Of a stretch of 64,000 nucleotides of DNA, positions 50,304-58,521 are shown in pieces; the stretch's first letter is position 1, and the number at the start of each line of letters is the position of its first letter. Origin of the DNA: Marinobacter sp. F3R08. Lineage in GTDB: Bacteria; Pseudomonadota; Gammaproteobacteria; Pseudomonadales; Oleiphilaceae. The DNA is taken from NCBI RefSeq assembly GCF_018860425.1, contig NZ_JAHKPI010000015.1, positions 1 to 64,000 of the forward strand, given 5' to 3'. The notes under the pieces were generated by a model, which saw only the letters and a list, made by a program, of their open reading frames with translations, was not told where the DNA came from and ran no database searches. The translations under genes were made by a program, and so were the position numbers.

Positions 50304-51092
50304 ATGACCTTTGACGAATTATTGCAGGCTGTTCATGAAAATCAGGATCTTGTGTTGCCGTCGGACTGGTCCCAGGGGCGGGCTACTTTTGGCGGTCTGA
50401 CGGCTGCGTTGATGTTTGCGCGGATGGAAAAGCTTGTTGCCGAAGGCAGGGCAATGCGGTCGTTGCAAGTGTCGTTCGTGGGGCCGGTAGAACCGGGGAT
50501 TCCCGCCAGCTTTGAGGCCGAAATTCTGCGTGAGGGCAAGGCGGTCAGTCAGGTTCAGGGGCGCATTGTCCAGAACGGTGAAACCCGGCTGGTGTGTCTT
50601 GGCAGTTTCGGGGGAGATCGCGAGTCGGCGGTGCAGGTGGAGGCGTTGCCAGCGCCAGAGGCGATGCCGGTTTCTGACTGTCCCGGGCTGGATTATATCG
50701 AAGGTGTCACCCCGGAATTTATTAAGCAGATAGAGATGCGCTGGGCTTTCGGTAACCTGCCGTTCAGCGGCAAGGGTGGTCGTGAACTCGGCGGCTGGAT
50801 GCAGTTCCGGAAGGCCCCGGATAGGTTTTCCGATGCCCACATAATTGCCCTTGTTGATGCCTGGCCACCGGCACTGCTGCCGTATCTGAAACAGAGGGTG
50901 AGGACCAGTTCGCTGAGCTGGGCGTTGGATATTGTCCATCCGCGGCCGGTTATCGAACCGGGTGACTGGCTGCTGTACAAGGTCTCGATAGATCAGGCCG
51001 GGGCCGGTTATGGCCACACGCAGGCGGGGATATGGACAGCCAAAGGCGAGCTGGTGGCGCTGAGTCGTCAGACCGTCACGGTGTTCGGGTAG
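50304..51092 (+). CDS. Thioesterase-family protein, double hotdog type
   Basis: The 262-residue protein looks like the TesB-related acyl-CoA thioesterase family (4HBT_3 type). The first hotdog begins with the conserved SQGRATFGGLTAALMFARM near residue 23. The second half has the GWMQFRK and SSLSWALDIVHPRP segments, then GHTQAGIWTAKGELVALSRQTV at the end. The acyl chain preference cannot be told. It diverges from the helicase gene with about 200 bases between starts and converges on the dehalogenase-like gene. Confidence 0.8.
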   Translation: MTFDELLQAVHENQDLVLPSDWSQGRATFGGLTAALMFARMEKLVAEGRAMRSLQVSFVGPVEPGIPASFEAEILREGKAVSQVQGRIVQNGETRLVCLGSFGGDRESAVQVEALPAPEAMPVSDCPGLDYIEGVTPEFIKQIEMRWAFGNLPFSGKGGRELGGWMQFRKAPDRFSDAHIIALVDAWPPALLPYLKQRVRTSSLSWALDIVHPRPVIEPGDWLLYKVSIDQAGAGYGHTQAGIWTAKGELVALSRQTVTVFG

Positions 51093-51097
51093 ATGAA

Positions 51098-51116
51098 GGC
51101 GGCCGGTCAGGCCGCC
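51098..51116. repeat. GC-rich inverted repeat between convergent genes
   Basis: GGCGGCC and GGCCGCC form perfect 7-bp arms around GGTCA. The repeat sits six bases after the thioesterase stop and overlaps the last codons of the dehalogenase-like gene. Without a T tract it may act as a weak terminator or simply as a 3'-end stabilising hairpin. Confidence 0.45.
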
Positions 51117-52006
51117 ATTTCGGATTTCAGAGCGTCAATGATGATGCGGGCGAAATCCTCGGGTGAATCTTCCTGAAGGAAGTGTCCGCCGCTAAGCGTG
51201 ATATGAGGTTGACCGTGTGCACCCGGTATCCGGCGTTGCATGTGCCGGTCTCCGCCGCGGGTGACCGGGTCGCCATTGCTGAAGCAGGTGATGAACGGCT
51301 TTTTCCAGTTTTCCAGGACCTGCCAGGCGGCCTTATTGGCGTCGCTGTCTGGCGTGCCTTGTTCTACCGGCACCAGTTTTGGAAACGCTCTCGCTCCCGC
51401 CTTGAACTCGGCTGATGGAAACGGAGCTTCATAGGCGGCAATTTCGGCCTTGCTCAGGGTGCGGTCGGTGCCGAGTTGCACGATGCGACCAATCGGGAAC
51501 CATGGGCTGTGCGTGACAAAGGCCTTCCAGATAGTAAACACCGCAGGGGCCGGTGTTTCCCCGGTTGGCAACATGCCATTTCCTACGATGATGCGGCTGA
51601 AGCGCTGGTGGTGTTCCGCTGCCAGGCGCAGACCGAGCAGTGACCCCCAGTTCTGGCACACAAGAGTGATGTTCGTGAGATTCAGCTGTTCCAGCCAGTT
51701 CGCCAGCCAGGTCAGGTGGCGGCCATAACTGTAGTCCGCAACCGACGCCGGCTTGTCGGATTTGCCGAAACCGATCAGATCCGGAGCCAGCACCCGATAC
51801 CCGGCGTCTGCCACGAGAGGAATCATGTGCCTGTATAGATAAGACCAGGACGGTTCGCCATGAAGCATCAGTACCGGTGCAGCATTGCGCGGGCCTTCGT
51901 CAACGTAATGCATCCGAAGCCCGGTATCTACGTCGAGATGGTGTGGAGCGAAAGGATAATCCGGAAGACCTGCGAAGCGGGCTTCATTGGTTCTCAGAAT
52001 ACGCAT
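51107..52006 (-). CDS. Haloalkane dehalogenase-like alpha/beta hydrolase with Asn at the nucleophile site
   Basis: The 299-residue protein aligns along its length with subfamily I haloalkane dehalogenases such as DhlA. It has HGEPSW (49-54, oxyanion side), D246 in NGDPVTRGGD as the acid, H275 in GGHFLQED as the base, and W120 as one halide-binding tryptophan. The nucleophile position, Asp in QDWGG of the family, is N119 in CQNWGS. The codon is AAC on the minus strand (complement of 51646-51660). Asn cannot act as the normal nucleophile without deamidation, so the protein may be inactive, self-activating or of another function. ATG at 52006 fits the family; an in-frame start at 52078 would add 24 residues. 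Confidence 0.8.
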   Translation of the reverse strand: MRILRTNEARFAGLPDYPFAPHHLDVDTGLRMHYVDEGPRNAAPVLMLHGEPSWSYLYRHMIPLVADAGYRVLAPDLIGFGKSDKPASVADYSYGRHLTWLANWLEQLNLTNITLVCQNWGSLLGLRLAAEHHQRFSRIIVGNGMLPTGETPAPAVFTIWKAFVTHSPWFPIGRIVQLGTDRTLSKAEIAAYEAPFPSAEFKAGARAFPKLVPVEQGTPDSDANKAAWQVLENWKKPFITCFSNGDPVTRGGDRHMQRRIPGAHGQPHITLSGGHFLQEDSPEDFARIIIDALKSEMAA

Positions 52007-52152
52007 GCCATCGACTGTCCTGACTGATTGGTTGCGTGATTGCCGGGTGGCTCCGGTGGTCCGGATGCCTGAATACAATCGTCGAAGATCAGGATAAAGC
52101 AGATGGAAAATTTGTGTGTTTGAGTTGCGTAACAGAGCGTTGCGGCTTTGAA

Positions 52153-52401
52153 TCAGGACGCAATGCCGAACAGGCGTTCAGGGTTGTCGATACCGGCCAG
52201 GGCGTCGTCGCAACAGTTGACAGCGCCGCAATCATCGGCTGAACAAAGGCCGATAGTTCGGCATTCCATTCGCTGGTGCGGGTTGTCTTGATTCGAAAAA
52301 ATCCGTGTTCTGGACAGGATTGATTGGCAGTGGCCACACAGCAGTGTGGGTACCGCACAGCCATCCGCCAGAAGTGCTTTGTAGTGATGTTGTTCAGTCA
52401 T
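52153..52401 (-). CDS. Small cysteine-rich protein of unknown function
   Basis: This 82-residue protein is supported by a very strong ribosome site, AGGAGG seven bases before the ATG at 52401. It has eight cysteines (15, 22, 25, 47, 53, 58, 63 and 64), including a CGHC at 22-25 and a CC pair at 63-64. No signal peptide or membrane segment is visible, so it is probably a cytoplasmic metal- or cluster-binding protein. I do not recognise the family. The frame extends 15 codons upstream, but the ribosome site decides the start. It is followed by the dehalogenase-like gene in the same direction about 150 bases on. Confidence 0.65.
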   Translation of the reverse strand: MTEQHHYKALLADGCAVPTLLCGHCQSILSRTRIFSNQDNPHQRMECRTIGLCSADDCGAVNCCDDALAGIDNPERLFGIAS

Positions 52402-52476
52402 AAAAAACCTCCTGATACTGTCCAACATAGGTACTAAACATGACATTTCAAAGTAGGCGTGCCGGTGGTATACGAA

Positions 52477-52821
52477 TCAAGCGTCAGGATCGGCCAGTGG
52501 CCGGCGGTTAGAGCGCTTGTCATCCCAATCAAGCTCTTTCGGGTCGTACCAGCCGATCTCGGTGAGTACTCGCTCCCGTGTTTGTGGCGAAAGGGTAGGC
52601 CAGAGCTCCTGGAAGTCCTCGAGGCCAAGATCCCGTTGCTTCTGTTGCTTGCTCTGGAGCCGGTTAATGATGCGGGGCAGTTGCAGGGCTTCGCCAAGTT
52701 GGCCAGGCACCATGACTTCCTGACCCATCACCTTGCGCCGGTGAGTTCTCGCTGCCAGAACCTTGCGCAGTTGCGTAGCCGCGTCCAGAGCTGTCTCGGT
52801 GGTGAAGGTTTCCAATTCCAA
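52477..52821 (-). CDS. Hypothetical protein, 114 residues
   Basis: I do not recognise this protein. It is highly charged and mostly helical in appearance, with RINRLQSKQQKQRDLGLEDF in the middle and a SPQTRERVLTEIGWYDPKEL segment that looks folded. No signal peptide, membrane segment or cysteine is seen. The start is TTG at 52821; a partial Shine-Dalgarno (ACAGGT) lies about nine bases upstream. It precedes the Cys-rich gene in the same direction, with 75 bases between, and diverges from the permease gene. YjgA (DarP) was considered because of nearby size, but the sequence does not match. Confidence 0.55.
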   Translation of the reverse strand: MELETFTTETALDAATQLRKVLAARTHRRKVMGQEVMVPGQLGEALQLPRIINRLQSKQQKQRDLGLEDFQELWPTLSPQTRERVLTEIGWYDPKELDWDDKRSNRRPLADPDA

Positions 52822-52954
52822 TAAAATGACCTGTCTATTGGTTGACTAATAACCGTCCACTATACCCTGAAGACTGCTACAGTGGCCACGTCAGCGTGGT
52901 AGGGTAGAATGGCCCGCTCAATCGCAAAAATTAAACCGGGGAACCGCACGAACT

Positions 52955-54040
52955 ATGTACGCAAAACTTGAAACACGGACTTTTCTGGCGTTGCTGGTAG
53001 GCGTTTCCCTTGCCTTTGTCTTTCTGATGAAGCCGTTTTTCGGGCCTATATTCTGGTCAATCGCCATCGCCTTGATTTTTCACCCGGTGCAGCAGTCACT
53101 GGTACGAAAGCTGGGGGACCGGCCCAATGTGAATGCCCTGATCACCTTGTGTATTTGTCTGTTTATCGTGGTCATCCCGGTTCTGGTTCTGATTACCTCC
53201 CTGGTGGCTGAGGGCGTTGCGCTTTATCAGCAGATTCAGAGTGGCGAGATACGTCCGGGCGATTACATTGATCGGGTCAACCAGTCTTTTCCTGCTATTC
53301 AGGCGTTCCTCGCACAGTTTGACATCAGCTTTGCCGAACTGAGGGACAGGGCGGTGAGCATTTTCGTCGGAGGCAGTCAGTTTCTTGGCAAGCAGGCGCT
53401 GGGCCTGGGGCAGAATACCTTTCAGTTTTTCCTGGGCCTTGCGTTGATGGTGTATCTGGCGTTCTTCCTGCTAAGAGACGGCAGTGCGCTGGTCGAACTG
53501 ATTATTCGGGCTTTGCCGCTTGGCGATGAGCGGGAGAGGCTGCTCTTTGCCAAGTTTGCTGAAGTGACGCGGGCAACGGTTAAAGGCAACCTGCTGATTG
53601 CGATCATTCAGGGGGCTTTGGGTGGCCTGATTTTCTGGGTTCTTGGGATCAATGGCGCGATACTCTGGGGTGTCGTGATGGCAATTGTGTCACTTTTGCC
53701 AGCGGTGGGCGCCGCTCTGGTTTGGGTGCCAGCAGCCATCTATCTGGCAGCGGTAGGAGATATGGTCGAAGCGGTCGTGCTGACTGTCTTCGGTGTTGTG
53801 GTGATCGGGTTGGCGGATAACCTGCTTCGCCCGGTACTGGTCGGTCGGGATACCAAGCTCCCGGACTACATCGTTCTGTTATCGACGCTTGGGGGCATCG
53901 TCATGTTCGGCATCAACGGTTTCGTGATGGGACCCCTGGTGGCAGCCTTGTTCATGGCTTTCTGGGGCATTTTTATCCGTGAGTTTAGCGAAGAGGCCCA
54001 CCGACTGCCGGCTAGTGGGGATGATGAAGCCTCAGAGTGA
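52955..54040 (+). CDS. AI-2E/PerM-family membrane protein
   Basis: The 361-residue protein has the AI-2E transporter/PerM family layout: two N-terminal membrane segments, a periplasmic or cytoplasmic amphipathic part (about 85-150), then five or six segments. The conserved LLIAIIQGALGGLIFWVLG, LLPAVGAALVWVPAAIYL and GLADNLLRPVLVGRDTKLPDYIVLLSTLGG segments identify it. The family includes putative autoinducer-2 exporters and Na+/H+ antiporters, so the substrate is open. Confidence 0.85.
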   Translation: MYAKLETRTFLALLVGVSLAFVFLMKPFFGPIFWSIAIALIFHPVQQSLVRKLGDRPNVNALITLCICLFIVVIPVLVLITSLVAEGVALYQQIQSGEIRPGDYIDRVNQSFPAIQAFLAQFDISFAELRDRAVSIFVGGSQFLGKQALGLGQNTFQFFLGLALMVYLAFFLLRDGSALVELIIRALPLGDERERLLFAKFAEVTRATVKGNLLIAIIQGALGGLIFWVLGINGAILWGVVMAIVSLLPAVGAALVWVPAAIYLAAVGDMVEAVVLTVFGVVVIGLADNLLRPVLVGRDTKLPDYIVLLSTLGGIVMFGINGFVMGPLVAALFMAFWGIFIREFSEEAHRLPASGDDEASE

Positions 54041-54154
54041 AGCCATGAAGCGAGGCAGGATGTCTTGTAAGACGACATGCGACCAAAGTATGGTAGCCTT
54101 TGAACGGTATGCCCCAGCCTGTGGAGATAGGCACCACATAACAAGAAAGAAACG

Positions 54155-54171
54155 GATATCTCTGAGATATC
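54155..54171. promoter_or_regulatory. Perfect 17-bp palindrome before the peptidoglycan-binding protein gene
   Basis: GATATCTC, a central T and GAGATATC form a perfect 8-1-8 palindrome directly before the AGGAG ribosome site and 13 bases before the GTG start. As DNA it looks like an operator. As RNA it could form a six-pair hairpin next to the ribosome site. The binding factor is unknown. Confidence 0.55.
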
Positions 54172-54184
54172 AGGAGTTAGGCAG

Positions 54185-54604
54185 GTGAGTACAATGAGAG
54201 CAGCATATTCCCGACTGACACGCCTGGCCGCTGTGGCCGGATTGGCCGTCACACTGGGCTTTGCCCCTGCGGCCTTTGCGAATGAAATTGTTTCACTCAA
54301 GAATGCGCTCTACGGAGCGGGTTACGACATTACCAATGTCAGTCGGCAGATGGACGAACCCACCCGGACCGCGCTGACCCGGTTCCAGGAGGATCATGGT
54401 CTTCAGGCTACCGGTATTCTGGATGACTCAACCAAGGAAGCCCTCGGTATCATCTCCGTTCAGATCGCGGCGTCTGCACCGGCACAAGCCGCCGAGCCCA
54501 GCAGCGTCTCCGCTCAGGACTCTTCTTCCGCGTCGCAACCGCCTGCACCGGAGCAGGAGGATGCCATTGACGAAAAAGAAGATGGTGGCTGGTCACTCTG
54601 GTAA
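54185..54604 (+). CDS. Exported protein with a peptidoglycan-binding domain
   Basis: The 139-residue protein has a signal peptide (residues 1 to about 32, cleaved near AFA-NE) followed by one PG_binding_1-like domain: LKNALYGAGYDITNVSRQMDEPTRTALTRFQEDHGL and GILDDSTKEALGI. The rest is a low-complexity Ser/Ala/Pro/Glu tail ending in WSLW. It carries no catalytic domain, so it may only anchor to the wall. GTG at 54185 has AGGAG eight bases upstream; ATG at 54194 is an alternative. Confidence 0.8.
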   Translation: MSTMRAAYSRLTRLAAVAGLAVTLGFAPAAFANEIVSLKNALYGAGYDITNVSRQMDEPTRTALTRFQEDHGLQATGILDDSTKEALGIISVQIAASAPAQAAEPSSVSAQDSSSASQPPAPEQEDAIDEKEDGGWSLW

Positions 54605-54623
54605 TCAGAGTCAGCTGAAAGAC

Positions 54624-54657
54624 AGCCCGCCGGAGTTTTCCGCCGGGCTTTTTTTCT
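54624..54657 (+). terminator. Terminator between the peptidoglycan-binding protein gene and ilvD
   Basis: AGCCCG and CGGGCT, plus inner CGGA/TCCG pairs around GTTT with one C-C mismatch, form the stem. Seven T follow. It lies 20 bases after the stop and before the convergent ilvD end. Confidence 0.8.
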
Positions 54658-54676
54658 GGCTGGTTATCAGGCCGGT

Positions 54677-56512
54677 TCAGTCAAGCTTTTCGAGATCGCG
54701 CACCGCACCTTTGTCGGCACTGGTGGCCAGTAGCGCGTAGGCTTTCAGCGCCGCCGATACCTTGCGGTCGCGCGGCAGTTCCGGTTTCCAGCCTTTCGCA
54801 TCTCTGAGTTCCCGACGACGGTCCAGTTCGTGCTGGTCCAGTTCGACATTGATGGTCCGGTTCGGTATGTCGATACGGATAGTGTCGCCGTTTTCGATCA
54901 GACCAATGGCCCCGCCGGCCGCCGCTTCTGGTGACGCGTGGCCGATGGACAGGCCTGAGGTGCCTCCGGAGAAGCGTCCATCCGTCAGCAGAGCACACTC
55001 CTTGCCCAGCCCTTTGGATTTCAGATAACTGGTGGGGTACAGCATTTCCTGCATACCGGGGCCACCACGTGGGCCTTCATAACGTATGATAACGATCTCG
55101 CCGGGCTTGACCTCATCCGCCAAAATGCCAGCAACCGCGGAATCCTGACTCTCGAATACCCGGGCTTTGCCTTCAAAGAGATAGATGCTCTCGTCCACGC
55201 CCGCGGTTTTGACTACGCAACCATCGAGGGCAATATTGCCATACAGAACAGCAAGGCCACCCTCGGAGCTGTAGGCGTTTTCAACCGAACGGATGCAGCC
55301 CGTCTCCCGGTCGCCATCCAGCGTTGGCCAGCGTGTGCTCTGGGAGAATGCGGTCTGGGTGGGGATGCCGGCAGGTCCGGCTTTATAGAATTCGACCACT
55401 TCGGTGGTCGGTGATCTCATGATGTCCCAGGTCTCCAGAGCCTCTTTCATGGTCTTGCTGTGAACGGTGGGTAGATTGGTGTCGATGAGTCCGCCCCGTT
55501 CCAGTTCGCCCAGAATGCCCATGATACCGCCGGCCCGGTGCACATCTTCCATGTGGTATTTTGGCGAGTTAGGCGCTACTTTGCACAGCTGGGGGACAGA
55601 GCGTGAGAGCTGGTCGATCTCGCTCAGAGTAAAAGGTACGCCACCTTCCTGGGCTGCTGCCAGCAAATGCAGGATGGTGTTTGTTGAGCCGCCCATGGCG
55701 ATGTCCATTACCATGGCATTTTTGAAGGCCGCCATTGAAGCAATGCTCAAGGGTAGTACGCTGGCATCGTCTTCCTCGTAATAACGCCGCGCATTTTCCA
55801 CAATCTGCCGGCCGGCATTGAGAAACAACTGTTCGCGATCAGCGTGTGTAGCCAGCAGTGAACCGTTGCCGGGTAACGCCAGGCCAATGGCTTCGGTCAG
55901 GCAGTTCATGGAATTGGCCGTGAACATGCCGGAGCAGGAACCGCAGGTAGGGCAGGCACTGCGTTCGTACTCTTCCACCTGTTCGTCGGAGGCATGGGGG
56001 TCGGCCGCAATGACCATGGCATCCACCAGGTCCAGCTTGTGTTCGGAAAGCTTTGTTTTGCCGGCTTCCATGGGCCCGCCGGAGACGAAAATCGTCGGAA
56101 TGTTCAGGCGCATGGCGGCCATCAGCATGCCCGGGGTAATTTTGTCGCAGTTGGAAATGCATACAAGCGCGTCGGCACAGTGGGCGTTCACCATGTACTC
56201 TACAGAGTCTGCGATAATTTCCCGGGAGGGTAGCGAGTACAGCATGCCGTCGTGGCCCATGGCGATGCCATCATCTACCGCGATTGTATTGAATTCCTTG
56301 GCAACGCCTCCGGAGGCCTCGATTTCGCGGCATACGAGTTGCCCGAGGTCTTTGAGGTGGACGTGGCCTGGCACGAATTGGGTAAAGGAGTTGGCGACTG
56401 CGATAATGGGCTTGCCAAAATCTCCATCTTTCATACCGGTGGCGCGCCAGAGGGCACGGGCGCCGGCCATGTTGCGGCCTGCTGTGGATGTCCGCGAACG
56501 ATACTGAGGCAT
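54677..56512 (-). CDS. ilvD: Dihydroxy-acid dehydratase
   Basis: IlvD dehydrates dihydroxy acids to the 2-oxo acids in valine, isoleucine and leucine synthesis, upstream of LeuA. The ATG at 56512 gives 611 residues (616 in E. coli). Cluster ligands lie in [11 protein letters not shown] near residue 122 and [19 protein letters not shown] near residue 195. [21 protein letters not shown] lies near residue 510. The cysteine pattern marks the oxygen-sensitive cluster type of dehydratase. Confidence 0.96.
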   Translation of the reverse strand: MPQYRSRTSTAGRNMAGARALWRATGMKDGDFGKPIIAVANSFTQFVPGHVHLKDLGQLVCREIEASGGVAKEFNTIAVDDGIAMGHDGMLYSLPSREIIADSVEYMVNAHCADALVCISNCDKITPGMLMAAMRLNIPTIFVSGGPMEAGKTKLSEHKLDLVDAMVIAADPHASDEQVEEYERSACPTCGSCSGMFTANSMNCLTEAIGLALPGNGSLLATHADREQLFLNAGRQIVENARRYYEEDDASVLPLSIASMAAFKNAMVMDIAMGGSTNTILHLLAAAQEGGVPFTLSEIDQLSRSVPQLCKVAPNSPKYHMEDVHRAGGIMGILGELERGGLIDTNLPTVHSKTMKEALETWDIMRSPTTEVVEFYKAGPAGIPTQTAFSQSTRWPTLDGDRETGCIRSVENAYSSEGGLAVLYGNIALDGCVVKTAGVDESIYLFEGKARVFESQDSAVAGILADEVKPGEIVIIRYEGPRGGPGMQEMLYPTSYLKSKGLGKECALLTDGRFSGGTSGLSIGHASPEAAAGGAIGLIENGDTIRIDIPNRTINVELDQHELDRRRELRDAKGWKPELPRDRKVSAALKAYALLATSADKGAVRDLEKLD

Positions 56513-56671
56513 GGTGTTCTGCTCTCTCTGTTGTTGCCTGACGAAAAGGGTCAAAAACCAGAGGATACCAGATTAGACTCGACGCGCATGGTTGTTTTCG
56601 GAGCGGCTGTTTACAATAGGTAACTCAGTTGCCAACTTATTTTCAGGTTTGAATCGACAAGGAGTACGCCT

Positions 56672-57928
56672 ATGGCTGGCCAGGAAAGCCTGCCGCTTCG
56701 CCGCCTTAAAGAATTTCAGCCTTTGAACCGGCTGACGGATGATCAACTTGTCCTGCTGGCCAGTCGTGCCGAGAGACGAACCCATGGGCCAGGGCAGCGG
56801 GTTCTGGAACGGGGTGTCCGGGATGGTCTGGATTTCTTTCTTGTTTCCGGCAAGGTGGAGCTTGAATCTCTGGACGGCCGTAAATCAATCATCGAGGCCG
56901 AGACGGAGAAAGCCCATAATCCCGTTGCCCGGCTGCAGCCACGAATGTACGACGTAACGGCCGTTGCGCCCAGCGAATTCCTGGTCGTCGAACAGGAGAT
57001 CCTCAATCAGTTGCTGCGCTCGGCGCCGGTAGAGCAGGTAGAAATGGATTCCGGTGAGAGCACCGGTGATATGGAGAGTGAAGAGCACCACCTGTTGATG
57101 GAATTCCTGTCTGAGCTGAGGTCCAATCAGGTCAAGCTCCCCAGTGTGCCGGATGTGGCCTGGAAGGTCCGGAGGGCTGTTGATCGTGATGAGTCCACGG
57201 CAGACCAGGTAGCGCTGGCGGTCTCTGCGGATCCGGCCATGGCGGCGAAGCTCGTCCGTGCCTGCAATAGCCCCTTGTATCGCGGGTTCAGTGATGTCCG
57301 GAATGTCCGGGAAGCGGTTGTCCGCCTCGGTATGCGAACAACTCGTCAGCTAGTGACTGTGTTCTCCATGCGCGAGGTGTTCAAGACGCGTCAGGCGGCG
57401 TTGCAGAAAGAAATGGAAAAGCTCTGGCGACACTCCCGGGAAGTGGCGGCCCTGTGTTGGGTTCTGGCTGATCATGCCACTCGGCTCAACCCGGAAGAGG
57501 CGCTGCTGGCAGGTCTGCTCCATGATATCGGTGTGGTCCCGGTTCTGGTGCAGGCAGAGCACCATGTGAATCTGTTTGCTGATGAGGCCAACCTTGGTCA
57601 CGCGATCAAAGAACTTAGAGCGGACGTGGGTACGGCGGTTCTGGAAAACTGGTCATTCCCTCCGGCATTCGTGGAGGCGGTTCGTCATGCTGAGGACTGG
57701 GGGTATGAATGCCGGGAGGCGTCGCCTCAGTTGGTGGACGTGGTGATTGTGGCACAACTGCATTCCATGATTGGTTCCAGTCAGAATGCCGATCTGCCCT
57801 CGTTTGACGAGGTGCCGGCATATCGGCGCCTGGGTGAACTTGAACTCAACGCTTCCCGCAGTTTGCAGCTTCTGACGGAGGCCAGGGCCCGGGTCGACGA
57901 AGTTCAACAATTGTTGGCCATTCGGTGA
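56672..57928 (+). CDS. Cyclic-nucleotide-binding-like and HDOD domain protein
   Basis: The first 125 residues or so match a CNMP-binding fold (LNRLTDDQLVLLASRAERR, then GLDFFLVSGKVELESLDGR). The phosphate cassette that normally has GE and RxA is changed: it reads NPVARLQPRMYDVTAV, so ligand binding is doubtful. Residues about 145-350 are an HDOD domain: LPSVPDVAWKVRRAVDRD, KLVRACNSPLYRGF, AVVRLGMRTTRQL and LLAGLLHDIGVVPVL, a degenerate HD fold found in signalling proteins. It probably acts in signalling, for example in stress or motility control. It overlaps the LON-domain gene by four bases. Confidence 0.85.
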   Translation: MAGQESLPLRRLKEFQPLNRLTDDQLVLLASRAERRTHGPGQRVLERGVRDGLDFFLVSGKVELESLDGRKSIIEAETEKAHNPVARLQPRMYDVTAVAPSEFLVVEQEILNQLLRSAPVEQVEMDSGESTGDMESEEHHLLMEFLSELRSNQVKLPSVPDVAWKVRRAVDRDESTADQVALAVSADPAMAAKLVRACNSPLYRGFSDVRNVREAVVRLGMRTTRQLVTVFSMREVFKTRQAALQKEMEKLWRHSREVAALCWVLADHATRLNPEEALLAGLLHDIGVVPVLVQAEHHVNLFADEANLGHAIKELRADVGTAVLENWSFPPAFVEAVRHAEDWGYECREASPQLVDVVIVAQLHSMIGSSQNADLPSFDEVPAYRRLGELELNASRSLQLLTEARARVDEVQQLLAIR

Positions 57929-58518
57929 CTGTTGAACTTATGAACGTACCTTTGTTTCCCCTGAATTCCATCGTCCTGCCCAGGGGGCGGATTCCCCTGC
58001 AGCTGTTCGAACCGCGCTACATCGATATGCTTACCCGATGTCTGAAGGAAGATCGCGGGTTCGTTGTGGTGTTGTTGCAAGAAGGCGGAGAAGCCGGGCG
58101 TACGGTAGCCTTTTACGACATTGGCACCTACGTGCGGATCATTGATTTTCAGCAACTCGACAATGGCCTCCTGGGGATCACCGTTGAGGGTGAGTCCAAG
58201 GTCTCGGTGATTCGTAGCTGGCAACAGGAAGATGGATTGAATCTGGGCGATGTCGAGTGTCTGATTGAAGAGGTGGCGAGTGAGGTGCCGGAGAGTTTCA
58301 GCGAGCTGCCGTCGGTGCTGAAGGCCCTGTTCCGGCATCCCGTTATCCGGGATCTCAATATGGAAATTGATTACGGGGATGCCCGTGATGTCGGCTGGCG
58401 GCTCACGGAGCTGCTGCCCCTGGACAAGCAGGAGAAGCAGAGATTGGTGGAGCTGCAGGATCCTCTGGAGCGACTTGGCCGTCTTCAGGAGCTTCTGGAG
58501 GCTTTGGAAGAGGGGTAG
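57925..58518 (+). CDS. Stand-alone LON N-terminal (substrate-binding) domain protein
   Basis: The 197-residue protein is a LON substrate-binding domain without ATPase or protease parts. MNVPLFPLNSIVLPRGRIPLQLFEPRYIDML near the start is the diagnostic pattern, and the C-terminal helical part contains RLTELLPLDKQEKQRLVEL. Such proteins are widespread, but their role is poorly known. The GTG at 57925 overlaps the HDOD stop; ATG at 57940 would also fit the family start. Three bases separate its stop from the convergent DedA-PAP2 gene, with no terminator visible. Confidence 0.85.
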   Translation: MTVELMNVPLFPLNSIVLPRGRIPLQLFEPRYIDMLTRCLKEDRGFVVVLLQEGGEAGRTVAFYDIGTYVRIIDFQQLDNGLLGITVEGESKVSVIRSWQQEDGLNLGDVECLIEEVASEVPESFSELPSVLKALFRHPVIRDLNMEIDYGDARDVGWRLTELLPLDKQEKQRLVELQDPLERLGRLQELLEALEEG

Positions 58519-58521
58519 GCT

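Noticed and set aside
52477..52821. YjgA/DarP ribosome-associated protein
   Set aside because: The protein is too short and shows no match to the YjgA sequence pattern.
52879..52896. Small CCACG/CGTGG inverted repeat before the PerM-type gene
   Set aside because: The arms are only five bases long, so chance is likely.
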